A stretch of 64,000 nt of DNA from Flavobacterium sp. UBA6135 (GTDB taxonomy: Bacteria; Bacteroidota; Bacteroidia; Flavobacteriales; Flavobacteriaceae): positions 124,001 to 188,000 of the forward strand of contig NZ_DIVJ01000010.1 in NCBI RefSeq assembly GCF_002428305.1, written 5' to 3'. Numbering within the stretch: position 1 is the first letter of the stretch; the number at the start of each line of letters is the position of its first letter. Positions 57,157 to 64,000 of this stretch are shown in pieces. The position numbers were made by a program, and so were the translations under genes. The notes beneath the pieces are model-generated. The model searched no databases, was not told the DNA's origin, and was given only the letters and a program-made list of their open reading frames with translations.

Positions 57157-57897
57157 ATGACAAACAACAAATTCGATGAAATCATCGCTAATGACAAACA
57201 TTTAAATGCGTTATTAAAAGAGAAAAAAGTTTCAGCTTTTAGTCAATTTAGGAATAAAGATTTTAGAGACGAAAGTTTTAAAGAATACATAAGCAATGAT
57301 TATAATCACATTTTTTTGGAATTGTTTTCAAATTCAACTGTAGAAAACACCGATGTCAGAACTGCGTTACTTAGATCAATTGAGTTCTTGGCAACAGATA
57401 GTTTTAAAGAAACCCTAATGACACATTTTAAAGGGGAGTTGGAAAATTCTTATGCAAAACTTATTAAATTTAAAGAATTTTTGCTTTCCACAGAAACAAA
57501 ATCATTACCTCTTGAAAAGGCATATGAACAAAATAATGTTGATGATTTGGATTTGGACTCGATTTTTTCGCCTGAAAACTTTTTTATTTATAACAATTAT
57601 GGGAATCATCCAAAAATTGTGGATGTGAAAAATAAAATCATGAACGAATGTCTTGCTATTTGCGATGAAATTTCAAAATCAAAACCCAATAAAGATCATT
57701 TTAGGTATGCTGTTTATAATGTGTTGTTTAACAATTTAGAAAAAATCACCACTTTTGATGCAAATCAATTGGAAAAATTGAATTTACATAACAAAACAAT
57801 CGCAAAAAAAAGAAATGCTGTGGAATATAAGTATTATATAATGGTAACGCTTATTATATTGTTTTTTGTTTTCAGACTTCTTAAACGAGTTTCTTAA
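57157..57897 (+). CDS. Orphan protein with a C-terminal membrane anchor
   Basis: A 246-residue protein, mostly helical and charged, with a single hydrophobic segment at the very end (YYIMVTLIILFFVFRLLK, about 224-241) followed by RVS, so it should be tail-anchored with a cytosolic body. There is no signal peptide. I recognise no family, catalytic motif or repeat. Its placement behind a repeat cluster and the AT-rich codon usage suggest an accessory gene. No partner gene is adjacent; the next gene has its own promoter. Confidence 0.75.
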   Translation: MTNNKFDEIIANDKHLNALLKEKKVSAFSQFRNKDFRDESFKEYISNDYNHIFLELFSNSTVENTDVRTALLRSIEFLATDSFKETLMTHFKGELENSYAKLIKFKEFLLSTETKSLPLEKAYEQNNVDDLDLDSIFSPENFFIYNNYGNHPKIVDVKNKIMNECLAICDEISKSKPNKDHFRYAVYNVLFNNLEKITTFDANQLEKLNLHNKTIAKKRNAVEYKYYIMVTLIILFFVFRLLKRVS

Positions 57898-57995
57898 TTT
57901 TTTTAACTCAAAAAAACTACTAATCCGTATAAATACCACCCAAACTTTCACAAACTTTTAAATCAAGACCCATTTAAACTTTTAAACAAAAAACG

Positions 57996-58003
57996 TATCT
58001 TTG
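57996..58003 (+). promoter_or_regulatory. -7 element of the PfkB kinase gene
   Basis: TATCTTTG, 23 bp before the ATG. Confidence 0.5.
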
Positions 58004-58026
58004 CACCTCATTTCAAATCATAAAAA

Positions 58027-58953
58027 ATGAACAAATTGCTTATCGTTGGGACCGTTGCTTTTGACGCTATTGAAACCCCTTTTGGTAAAACAGACAAAAT
58101 ACTAGGTGGAGCCGCTACTTTCATTGGTTTATCTGCTTCGTTTTTTGATGTGAAATCAGCTATTGTTTCGGTTGTTGGCGAAGATTTTCCGCAAGAGTAT
58201 TTGGATTTATTATCAGATAGAGGCATCGATATTTCGGGAATTGAAATTGTAAAAGGCGGCAAAACGTTCTTTTGGAGTGGCAGATACCATAATGATTTGA
58301 ACTCAAGAGATACTTTAGTAACAGAACTAAATGTATTGGCTGATTTTCAACCGAAAGTGCCGGCAGGTTATCAAGATGCAGATGTGGTGATGTTGGGCAA
58401 TTTACATCCGATGGTGCAAATCAGTGTTTTAGATCAAATGACTGAAAAACCAAAGTTGGTTGTATTGGACACGATGAATTTCTGGATGGATTGTGCCTTA
58501 CCGGAATTACACCAAGTGATGAAAAGAGTAGACGTGATTACGATTAACGATGAAGAAGCCCGTCAACTTTCAGGCGAATATTCGTTAGTGAAAGCGGCTG
58601 CAAAAATCCATACGATGGGTCCTAAATATGTAGTAATTAAAAAAGGCGAACACGGAGCCTTGTTGTTTCAAGGAAAAGAAATTTTCTTTGCTCCGGCTTT
58701 ACCGTTAGAAGAAGTGTTTGATCCAACCGGAGCTGGCGATACGTTTGCCGGTGGTTTTTCAGGATTTATCGCTCAAAGCGAAAACATTTCGTTTGATAAC
58801 ATGAAAAACGCCATTATTCACGGCTCCAACTTAGCTTCTTTTTGTGTAGAGAAATTTGGAACAGAGCGAATGCTTGTTTTGGAAAAAGAAGAAGTTTATG
58901 ACAGATTAAAACAATTTAGAGCTTTGACTCAATTTGATATAGAATTAGAATAA
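58027..58953 (+). CDS. PfkB family carbohydrate kinase
   Basis: A 308-residue sugar or nucleoside kinase. The N-terminal substrate motif GGAATFIGLSASFFDVKSAI and the C-terminal DPTGAGDTFAGGFSGFI with the catalytic Asp define the PfkB/ribokinase fold. The substrate is not clear; adenosine, ribose and fructose-6-phosphate are all possible in the family. It is followed by a PurF-type gene with a terminator between, an arrangement that hints at nucleoside or ribose metabolism. Confidence 0.92.
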   Translation: MNKLLIVGTVAFDAIETPFGKTDKILGGAATFIGLSASFFDVKSAIVSVVGEDFPQEYLDLLSDRGIDISGIEIVKGGKTFFWSGRYHNDLNSRDTLVTELNVLADFQPKVPAGYQDADVVMLGNLHPMVQISVLDQMTEKPKLVVLDTMNFWMDCALPELHQVMKRVDVITINDEEARQLSGEYSLVKAAAKIHTMGPKYVVIKKGEHGALLFQGKEIFFAPALPLEEVFDPTGAGDTFAGGFSGFIAQSENISFDNMKNAIIHGSNLASFCVEKFGTERMLVLEKEEVYDRLKQFRALTQFDIELE

Positions 58954-58960
58954 GAAAGTG

Positions 58961-58985
58961 TGCCTCGAAATTTCGGGGCATTTTT
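58961..58985 (+). terminator. Terminator of the PfkB kinase gene
   Basis: TGCCTCGAAATTTCGGGGCA (58961-58980) is self-complementary with one G-T pair and is followed by T5. Confidence 0.8.
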
Positions 58986-59075
58986 GATTAAAAATTTAAC
59001 TGCAAATTCGCAAATTTCTAATTTAAAAAAAGTTACAAATTTGAGGAAGCAACAACACAACAACTATAGAATACC

Positions 59076-60974
59076 ATGAGTGACAACTTAAAACACGAAT
59101 GCGGCATTGCCCTTTTACGATTAAAAAAACCGTTGCAATTTTATAAAGACAAATACGGAACGGCTTTTTATGGGATACAAAAAATGTATCTTTTGATGGA
59201 AAAGCAGCACAACCGTGGTCAAGATGGAGCCGGTTTTGCGAGTATCAAATTTGATATGGAGCCCGGACAGCGTTATATCAGTCGCGTTAGATCCAATCAC
59301 GCACAACCTATTCAGGATATTTTTACACAAATAAACGAACGCATTAATGAGGAGCTTACTGAAAAACCGCAGTTTGTTGATGATGTAGCTTGGCAAAAAG
59401 AAAATTTACCGTATATCGGTGAGTTGTTTTTAGGACATGTACGTTACGGTACTTTTGGTAAAAACAGCATTGAAAGTGTGCATCCGTTTTTGCGTCAAAA
59501 CAATTGGATGCATCGAAACTTGATTGTAGCCGGAAATTTCAACATGACCAATGTGAAGGAGTTATTTGAAAACCTGGTTGAGTTGGGACAACATCCAAAA
59601 GAAATGGCCGACACGGTTACTATTATGGAAAAAATAGGTCATTTTTTAGATGACGAAGTGATTGAGCTGTATCAAGAATGCAAAAACAATGGCCTTTCCA
59701 AAAGAGAAGCGTCGCCTGTTATTGCAGAAAAATTGGATATAGCAAAAATTTTAACCAAAGCATCAAAAAATTGGGATGGTGGCTTTGCAATGGCCGGACT
59801 TTTAGGTCATGGTGATGCATTTGTGTTTCGTGATCCCGCCGGAATCCGCCCTGCGTTTTTTTATGAAGACGACGAAATTATGGTGGTTGCTTCAGAAAGA
59901 CCGGTCATTCAAACGGTTTTCAATGTGCCTTTCGAGAAAGTGCAAGAATTAGATCCGGGAAAAGCATTGATTATAAAAAAGAACGGCTCTTTTTCCATGG
60001 AACAAATTTTGGAACCTTTAGAAAAAAAATCATGTTCCTTTGAACGCATTTATTTTTCCAGAGGAAGCGATGCCGAAATTTATCAAGAGCGGAAACAATT
60101 GGGAAGGTTAATTCTTCCTGCGGTTTTAGATGTAATTGAAAACGATACCGACAACTCTGTTTTTTCTTATATTCCCAATACGGCTGAGACTTCTTTTTAC
60201 GGAATGGTGGAAGCGGCTCAAGATTTTTTGAACCAACGAAAAAACAAATACATCTTAAATAACCGTAAAACGTTAACGAAAGAAAAACTAGAAGAAATCT
60301 TATCGGTTAAAATCAGAACAGAAAAAGTAGCGATTAAAGATGCCAAACTACGCACTTTTATTACAGAAGACAGTAGTAGAGATGATTTGGTGGCTCACGT
60401 TTATGATGTAACCTACGGGGTTATTAAACCTACAGACAATCTGGTTATTATTGACGATAGTATTGTTCGTGGCACCACGCTCAAGAAAAGCATCATCCGA
60501 ATGATGGACCGTTTGAATCCGAAACGAATTGTTGTGGTTTCATCGGCTCCACAAATTCGTTATCCGGATTGCTACGGAATTGACATGGCAAAATTAGAAG
60601 GATTGGTAGCTTTTAGAGCGGCATTGGCTTTGTTGAAAGAAACCAACCAATATCACATTGTTGATGAAGTCTATAAAAAGTGCAAACAACAAGAAAAATT
60701 AAAAGACGCAGAAATTGTTAATTATGTGAATGAAATCTATGCACCGTTTACGGACCAACAAATTTCGGATAAGATTGCAGAAATGCTAAGTTCTTCGGAT
60801 ATCAAGGCCGATGTAAAGATCCTATTTCAAACGGTTGAAAATTTGCATATAGCTTGTCCGAATCATTTGGGTGACTGGTATTTTACAGGGGATTATCCTA
60901 CACCCGGAGGTAATCGAGTGGTGAACCGAGCCTTCATGAATTTCTATGAAGGAAAAGATGCAAGAGCCTATTAA
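59076..60974 (+). CDS. Amidophosphoribosyltransferase-type protein, long form (PurF-like)
   Basis: A 632-residue class II glutamine amidotransferase fused to a phosphoribosyltransferase. Cys9 in KHECGIALLRLKKP is the likely nucleophile after removal of MSDNLKHE. Glutaminase motifs HNRGQDGAG, GHVRYGTFG and AGNFNMTN are present. The PRPP site is LVIIDDSIVRGTTLKKSI. The standard PurF has about 500 residues; extra parts occur near 45-105 and at the C-terminus (about 540-632, with CPNHLGDWYFTGDYPTPGG). It would catalyse the first committed purine step or a related reaction. Twin small RNA genes follow downstream. Confidence 0.88.
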   Translation: MSDNLKHECGIALLRLKKPLQFYKDKYGTAFYGIQKMYLLMEKQHNRGQDGAGFASIKFDMEPGQRYISRVRSNHAQPIQDIFTQINERINEELTEKPQFVDDVAWQKENLPYIGELFLGHVRYGTFGKNSIESVHPFLRQNNWMHRNLIVAGNFNMTNVKELFENLVELGQHPKEMADTVTIMEKIGHFLDDEVIELYQECKNNGLSKREASPVIAEKLDIAKILTKASKNWDGGFAMAGLLGHGDAFVFRDPAGIRPAFFYEDDEIMVVASERPVIQTVFNVPFEKVQELDPGKALIIKKNGSFSMEQILEPLEKKSCSFERIYFSRGSDAEIYQERKQLGRLILPAVLDVIENDTDNSVFSYIPNTAETSFYGMVEAAQDFLNQRKNKYILNNRKTLTKEKLEEILSVKIRTEKVAIKDAKLRTFITEDSSRDDLVAHVYDVTYGVIKPTDNLVIIDDSIVRGTTLKKSIIRMMDRLNPKRIVVVSSAPQIRYPDCYGIDMAKLEGLVAFRAALALLKETNQYHIVDEVYKKCKQQEKLKDAEIVNYVNEIYAPFTDQQISDKIAEMLSSSDIKADVKILFQTVENLHIACPNHLGDWYFTGDYPTPGGNRVVNRAFMNFYEGKDARAY

Positions 60975-61024
60975 AATGGCATTTGCTACTTTTTAACGAT
61001 TTTTATTGCATTTCATCTATTTTA

Positions 61025-61057
61025 TTTGTTAAATGATTTAACATAAGTGTAAATTTG
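61025..61057 (+). promoter_or_regulatory. Promoter of small RNA copy A
   Basis: TTTG (61025-61028), 21 bp, TAAATTTG (61050-61057). Confidence 0.6.
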
Positions 61058-61061
61058 AACT

Positions 61062-61133
61062 TACCATAGCATTAGTAGGTTAAGTTTATGGTAGATTTGG
61101 GGCAAAAAGGGTGGAAGCAATTCCACCTTTTTT
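61062..61133 (+). ncRNA. Small RNA candidate, copy A of a tandem pair
   Basis: About 72 nt with a -7 element just upstream and an intrinsic terminator. Hairpin 1: ACCATA (61063-61068) pairs with TATGGT (61087-61092), with an 18-nt apical loop. A purine-rich single strand (GATTTGGGGCAAAAA) follows. Hairpin 2 is the terminator GGTGGAA/TTCCACC (61110-61116, 61121-61127) with loop GCAA and T6. From GGTTAAG in the loop to past the T run, it is identical to copy B 300 bp downstream. No ORF. It may belong to a known flavobacterial RNA class such as Flavo-1 (Rfam RF01705), which I cannot check here. Confidence 0.7.
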
Positions 61134-61357
61134 ATTTTATAAAATCACCATCTTAGGTATTCTACTCTTTTTTTACTGTTTTGAAGGTTTGTAAATAACT
61201 TCTTTATTTGTTCAAAACTTTAATTGCTGCTTTTTTTTTTAAGAAAACTACTCTTTAAACTAGCATTATTACCTTAATTCGATACTAGATTACAATCAAA
61301 TCCACAAAATCCAAATATTTCAACATTTTTTTAAGTGTTAAAATTACTTTAATAACA

Positions 61358-61365
61358 TACATTTG
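61358..61365 (+). promoter_or_regulatory. -7 element of small RNA copy B
   Basis: TACATTTG, at nearly the same distance (4 bp) before the ACCATA arm as the -7 element of copy A (5 bp). No clear -33 element. Confidence 0.55.
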
Positions 61366-61368
61366 CCT

Positions 61369-61439
61369 TACCATAGTACGCACGGTTAAGTTTATGGTAG
61401 ATTTGGGGCAAAAAGGGTGGAAGCAATTCCACCTTTTTT
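61369..61439 (+). ncRNA. Small RNA candidate, copy B of a tandem pair
   Basis: The second copy: ACCATA (61370-61375)/TATGGT (61393-61398), the same linker GATTTGGGGCAAAAA and the terminator GGTGGAA (61416-61422)/TTCCACC (61427-61433) with T6. Only the first part of the apical loop differs, TACGCAC here against CATTAGTA in copy A; the identity continues into TATTTTATAAAA after the terminator. Sequence between the copies (61145-61357) is AT-rich and unrelated, with no gene. Confidence 0.7.
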
Positions 61440-61447
61440 ATTTTATA

Positions 61448-61479
61448 AAAAAACGACTCCGTTTAGAGAGTCGTTTTTT
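61448..61479. terminator. Terminator of sodA
   Basis: AAAAAACGACTC (61448-61459) and GAGTCGTTTTTT (61468-61479) form a perfect 12-bp stem with an 8-nt loop. It can stop sodA transcription from the minus strand and backs up the RNA copy B terminator from the plus strand. Confidence 0.85.
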
Positions 61480-61500
61480 AAAACGGTATGTCAGACTTAC

Positions 61501-62109
61501 TTATTTCTCAATAGCAAATCGTCTTGATACTTCTGCCCAATTTATAACTTTAAAGAAAGCTTCTATATAGTCAGGTCTTCTGTTTTGATAATGTAAGTAA
61601 TAGGCATGTTCCCAAACATCCATCCCTAAAATGGGAGTTCCACCACAGCCAACACCAGGCATTAATGGATTGTCTTGATTTGGTGTGCCGCAAACATCCA
61701 ATTTGCCGCCTTTTTGAACACACAACCAAGCCCAACCTGATCCAAATTGTGTGGCACCGGCTTTAGAAAATTTTGCTTTGAATTCTTCAAAAGAACCAAA
61801 ATCTCTTTCAATAGCATCTGCTAATTCTCCGGTTGGTTCGCCCCCACCATTAGGAGTCATTACTGTCCAAAATAAGTTGTGATTGTAAAAACCACCACCA
61901 TTATTTCTAACAGCAGCATTCGTTTTATCCAAGTTGATTAGTATGTTTTCGATGGTCAAACCTTCAAGATCTGTTCCTTCAATAGCCGCATTTAAGTTAT
62001 TGGTATAGGCAGCATGATGTTTTGAATGGTGGATTTCCATTGTTCTTGCATCAATATAAGGTTCTAATGCATTGTATGCATAAGGTAATTGTGGTAATTC
62101 AAAAGCCAT
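61501..62109 (-). CDS. sodA: Superoxide dismutase (Fe/Mn family, Mn-like)
   Basis: A 202-residue cytosolic enzyme removing superoxide. Metal ligands: His in MEIHHSKHHAAYTNNL, His in GGGFYNHNLFW, and Asp and His in ILGMDVWEHAYYLHY. The GGG before FYNH and the Gln in TPNQDNPLM are the pattern of manganese enzymes, in contrast to the Gln-containing AAQ helix of iron enzymes; metal use in Bacteroidota can be flexible. An insert with Cys (CVQKGGKLDVCGTPNQD, GVGCGG) lies before the Asp ligand. It is monocistronic. Confidence 0.96.
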   Translation of the reverse strand: MAFELPQLPYAYNALEPYIDARTMEIHHSKHHAAYTNNLNAAIEGTDLEGLTIENILINLDKTNAAVRNNGGGFYNHNLFWTVMTPNGGGEPTGELADAIERDFGSFEEFKAKFSKAGATQFGSGWAWLCVQKGGKLDVCGTPNQDNPLMPGVGCGGTPILGMDVWEHAYYLHYQNRRPDYIEAFFKVINWAEVSRRFAIEK

Positions 62110-62143
62110 GGTCGTTATTTTTTATGTTTTACAATAGTTGCAT

Positions 62144-62151
62144 CAAATTTA
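62144..62151 (-). promoter_or_regulatory. -7 element of sodA
   Basis: TAAATTTG on the minus strand, 34 bp before the ATG. No metal-regulator site like those at 1.0, 5.0 and 8.1 kb was recognised. Confidence 0.5.
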
Positions 62152-62218
62152 AACAATTAACTTTGGAAAAGGAAATACTATTTCATTATAGTTGTATTAA
62201 CATTAAGAATTATACCAA

Positions 62219-64000
62219 TTGAGTAGAGCAGCTTTTTCAATTTACAACGCGTCAGCAGGTTCGGGCAAGACATTTGCCTTGGTAAAAGAATATTTAAAAA
62301 TAATTTTGGCATCACCCAAGCAAGATGCTTATAAATCTATTTTGGCGATTACTTTTACAAACAAAGCTGTGGGCGAAATGAAATCAAGGGTGGTTGAAAA
62401 CCTTTCGCAATTTGCACAAGAGCAACCTTCAGATAAAGCCATGGCTATGTTGCACAAAATTGCGGAAGAGTTGCAAATGACACCTCTTGAAATCAAGCAA
62501 AAAGCCAGAATTATTTTAAAGCATTTGATTCATAACTATGCTTCGTTTTCTATTTCTACCATAGATAAGTTTACTTCCACTGTTATTCGAACGTTTGCAC
62601 ACGATTTGAATTTGCCGAGCACGTTTGAAATTTCAACAGAAACCGAAAATTTACTTCAAGAAGCCATCGATGCTTTAATCTCTCAAGCGGGGACCGATGC
62701 TATTTTAACGAAACTCTTAGTCGACTTTGCCATTGAAAAAACAGATGACGATAAATCATGGGACGTTACCCGAGATATAAAAGAAATCGGTAAATTGTTG
62801 TCTAATGAAAATCACCGCCATGAAATTGAAGCCTTCAGAGAAAAATCAATTTTAGAATTTGTTGCAATAAAAAGTGATTTGCTCCAAAAAATCAAAAGTG
62901 GCAAGCAAGAATGCATCACACTTTCAACTGCTGCTTTTCAATTGATTCAAGACCATCAATTGGATGAAAAATCATTCAACAGGGGGATGGTTTATAAGTT
63001 TTTTTTAAAAAATTCAAAAGGAGAATTAGATGCTAAAGCCAATTCGCTACTGAATTATTTTGAAGAGGGCAGTCGTTATTCGAAAGCGTTACCTCAACAT
63101 CAAAAAGATGCGGTAGACGAAATAATGCCTCGTTTGATGGAGTTTTATACGTTATTCAATTCCAATGCCAACAGACTATTATTGCTCACCGCTTTTTTGA
63201 AAAATCTGAATCCGTTATCGCTATTAAACCAAGTTAGTATCGAGTTATTGAAAATTCAAGAAGAAAAAAACATCCTTTCCATTTCGGAATTCAATAGTAT
63301 TATTCACGAAAAAATTCAAAATCAACCGGCTCCGTTTATTTATGAACGAATGGGCGAACGCTACAAGCATTTCTTCATTGATGAGTTTCAAGACACTTCT
63401 GTTATGCAGTGGCAAAACCTGATTCCACTGATAGACAATGCCTTATCTAGTGAAGATTTGACCGGTGAACAAGGGACGCTAATGATTGTTGGCGATCCAA
63501 AACAAGCCATTTACCGTTGGCGTGGTGGCAAAGCCGAACAATTTATTGCATTGTTTAAAAAAGAAAATCCTTTTTCCAACCCAAATAAAGAGCAGTTTCC
63601 GTTGGACACCAACTGGAGGAGTTACACCGAAATTATTGACTTCAACAACCGTTTTTTCAACTTTATGGCCAATAATTTTGAAAATCAAAATTATAAAGAG
63701 TTGTATGAAAAGTACAGTTGGCAAAAAAGCAATGCTAAAAAGGGAGGTTTCGTTTCGATACGGTTTATTCCAAAATCAGAAAAAAGTGAAGGAGAATCTC
63801 CGGAAGACGATTGGACCGATTCGGATAGTTATCTTCAAAAAACGTTAGAAACTATAGAAAAAGTGCTAGCCAAAGGGTTTTCATATAAAGATATTGTAGT
63901 GATTACGAGAAAGAGAGATCCCGGCGTAAAAATTGCGGCTTTTTTAACGGAACATTCCATTCCTATTGTATCTTCAGAAACGCTTTTGATTGCCAACAGC
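62219..64000 (+). CDS. UvrD/RecB-type helicase (3' part outside window)
   Basis: The first 594 residues of a large superfamily 1 DNA helicase. The start is a TTG: (M)SRAAFSIYNASAGSGKTFAL, Walker A at about 12-19. Motif Ia is AITFTNKAVGEMKSRV, motif II is HFFIDEFQDTSVMQW, motif III is MIVGDPKQAIYRWRGGK and motif IV reads LDTNWRS. The pattern is that of AddA/RecB-like proteins of flavobacteria, which process double-strand ends, often with a C-terminal nuclease that would be outside this window. It is divergent from sodA. Confidence 0.92.
   Translation, partial: MSRAAFSIYNASAGSGKTFALVKEYLKIILASPKQDAYKSILAITFTNKAVGEMKSRVVENLSQFAQEQPSDKAMAMLHKIAEELQMTPLEIKQKARIILKHLIHNYASFSISTIDKFTSTVIRTFAHDLNLPSTFEISTETENLLQEAIDALISQAGTDAILTKLLVDFAIEKTDDDKSWDVTRDIKEIGKLLSNENHRHEIEAFREKSILEFVAIKSDLLQKIKSGKQECITLSTAAFQLIQDHQLDEKSFNRGMVYKFFLKNSKGELDAKANSLLNYFEEGSRYSKALPQHQKDAVDEIMPRLMEFYTLFNSNANRLLLLTAFLKNLNPLSLLNQVSIELLKIQEEKNILSISEFNSIIHEKIQNQPAPFIYERMGERYKHFFIDEFQDTSVMQWQNLIPLIDNALSSEDLTGEQGTLMIVGDPKQAIYRWRGGKAEQFIALFKKENPFSNPNKEQFPLDTNWRSYTEIIDFNNRFFNFMANNFENQNYKELYEKYSWQKSNAKKGGFVSIRFIPKSEKSEGESPEDDWTDSDSYLQKTLETIEKVLAKGFSYKDIVVITRKRDPGVKIAAFLTEHSIPIVSSETLLIANS

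Noticed and set aside
61062..61439. Twin units as attenuators of sodA
   Set aside because: sodA lies on the opposite strand with its own terminator between; the units' promoters and T runs point away from regulating it in cis.

Overview
The window looks like a chromosomal segment of a member of the Flavobacteriaceae (phylum Bacteroidota), most likely Flavobacterium or a close relative. Supporting signs are low GC content, repeated promoter elements of the Bacteroidota type (TAnnTTTG, often with TTTG or TTG 17-21 bp upstream), several TonB-dependent receptors, a PorZ-like type IX secretion protein, a GldH-like lipoprotein, an IPExxxVDY-family protein and the typical gene orders acpP-fabF-rnc-pyk and yicC-gmk-nadD. 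No rRNA, tRNA, prophage, insertion sequence or CRISPR array was seen. The window starts inside one gene (TonB receptor) and ends inside another (RecB/UvrD-like helicase).

Layout. 0-8.1 kb is a metal island: a truncated TonB receptor divergent from a DtxR-family regulator and ZIP transporter, a 42-residue FeoB-associated Cys-rich protein, a FecA-like TonB receptor, two tiny membrane proteins, and feoB/feoA. Three promoters here share an ATTTAGA half-site that could be the regulator's operator. 8.1-11 kb holds a SCO1-like copper chaperone and an M13 peptidase. 11.2-17 kb is a minus-strand run: alcohol dehydrogenase, nadD, an S23-type four-helix protein, gmk, a lipoprotein, yicC, an EamA transporter and an ArsC-like protein. 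17-32 kb holds a trans-sulfuration enzyme, gdhA, porZ-like, recO, ileS, a DksA-like protein, an LVIVD lipoprotein, lspA, 5-formyl-THF cyclo-ligase and uvrC.

32-46 kb holds a patatin/beta-barrel protein, tyrosine catabolism (hmgA, hppD), a putative small RNA, a DUF3108 protein, tryptophan 2,3-dioxygenase, an M23 peptidase, pgi and an Oar-like TonB receptor. 46-54 kb holds an RlpA-like protein, a broken YCII lipoprotein gene, a GldH-like lipoprotein, a CYTH protein, dinB, pyk, an IPExxxVDY protein, rnc, fabF and acpP. 54-64 kb holds purN, rnhA, a palindromic MITE-like element next to a toxin-antitoxin pair with a damaged toxin start, a repeat-rich gene-free block, an orphan membrane-anchored protein, a PfkB kinase, a PurF-type enzyme, two tandem near-identical small RNA genes, sodA and the helicase.

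The least explained structures are: (1) the twin RNA genes between purF and sodA, each with its own promoter and terminator; (2) a third structured RNA candidate between hppD and the DUF3108 gene; (3) several arrays with a 7-bp period, one pair of which brackets the S23 gene in inverted orientation; and (4) the shared operator-like motif of the metal island. All readings were made by eye without database searches.
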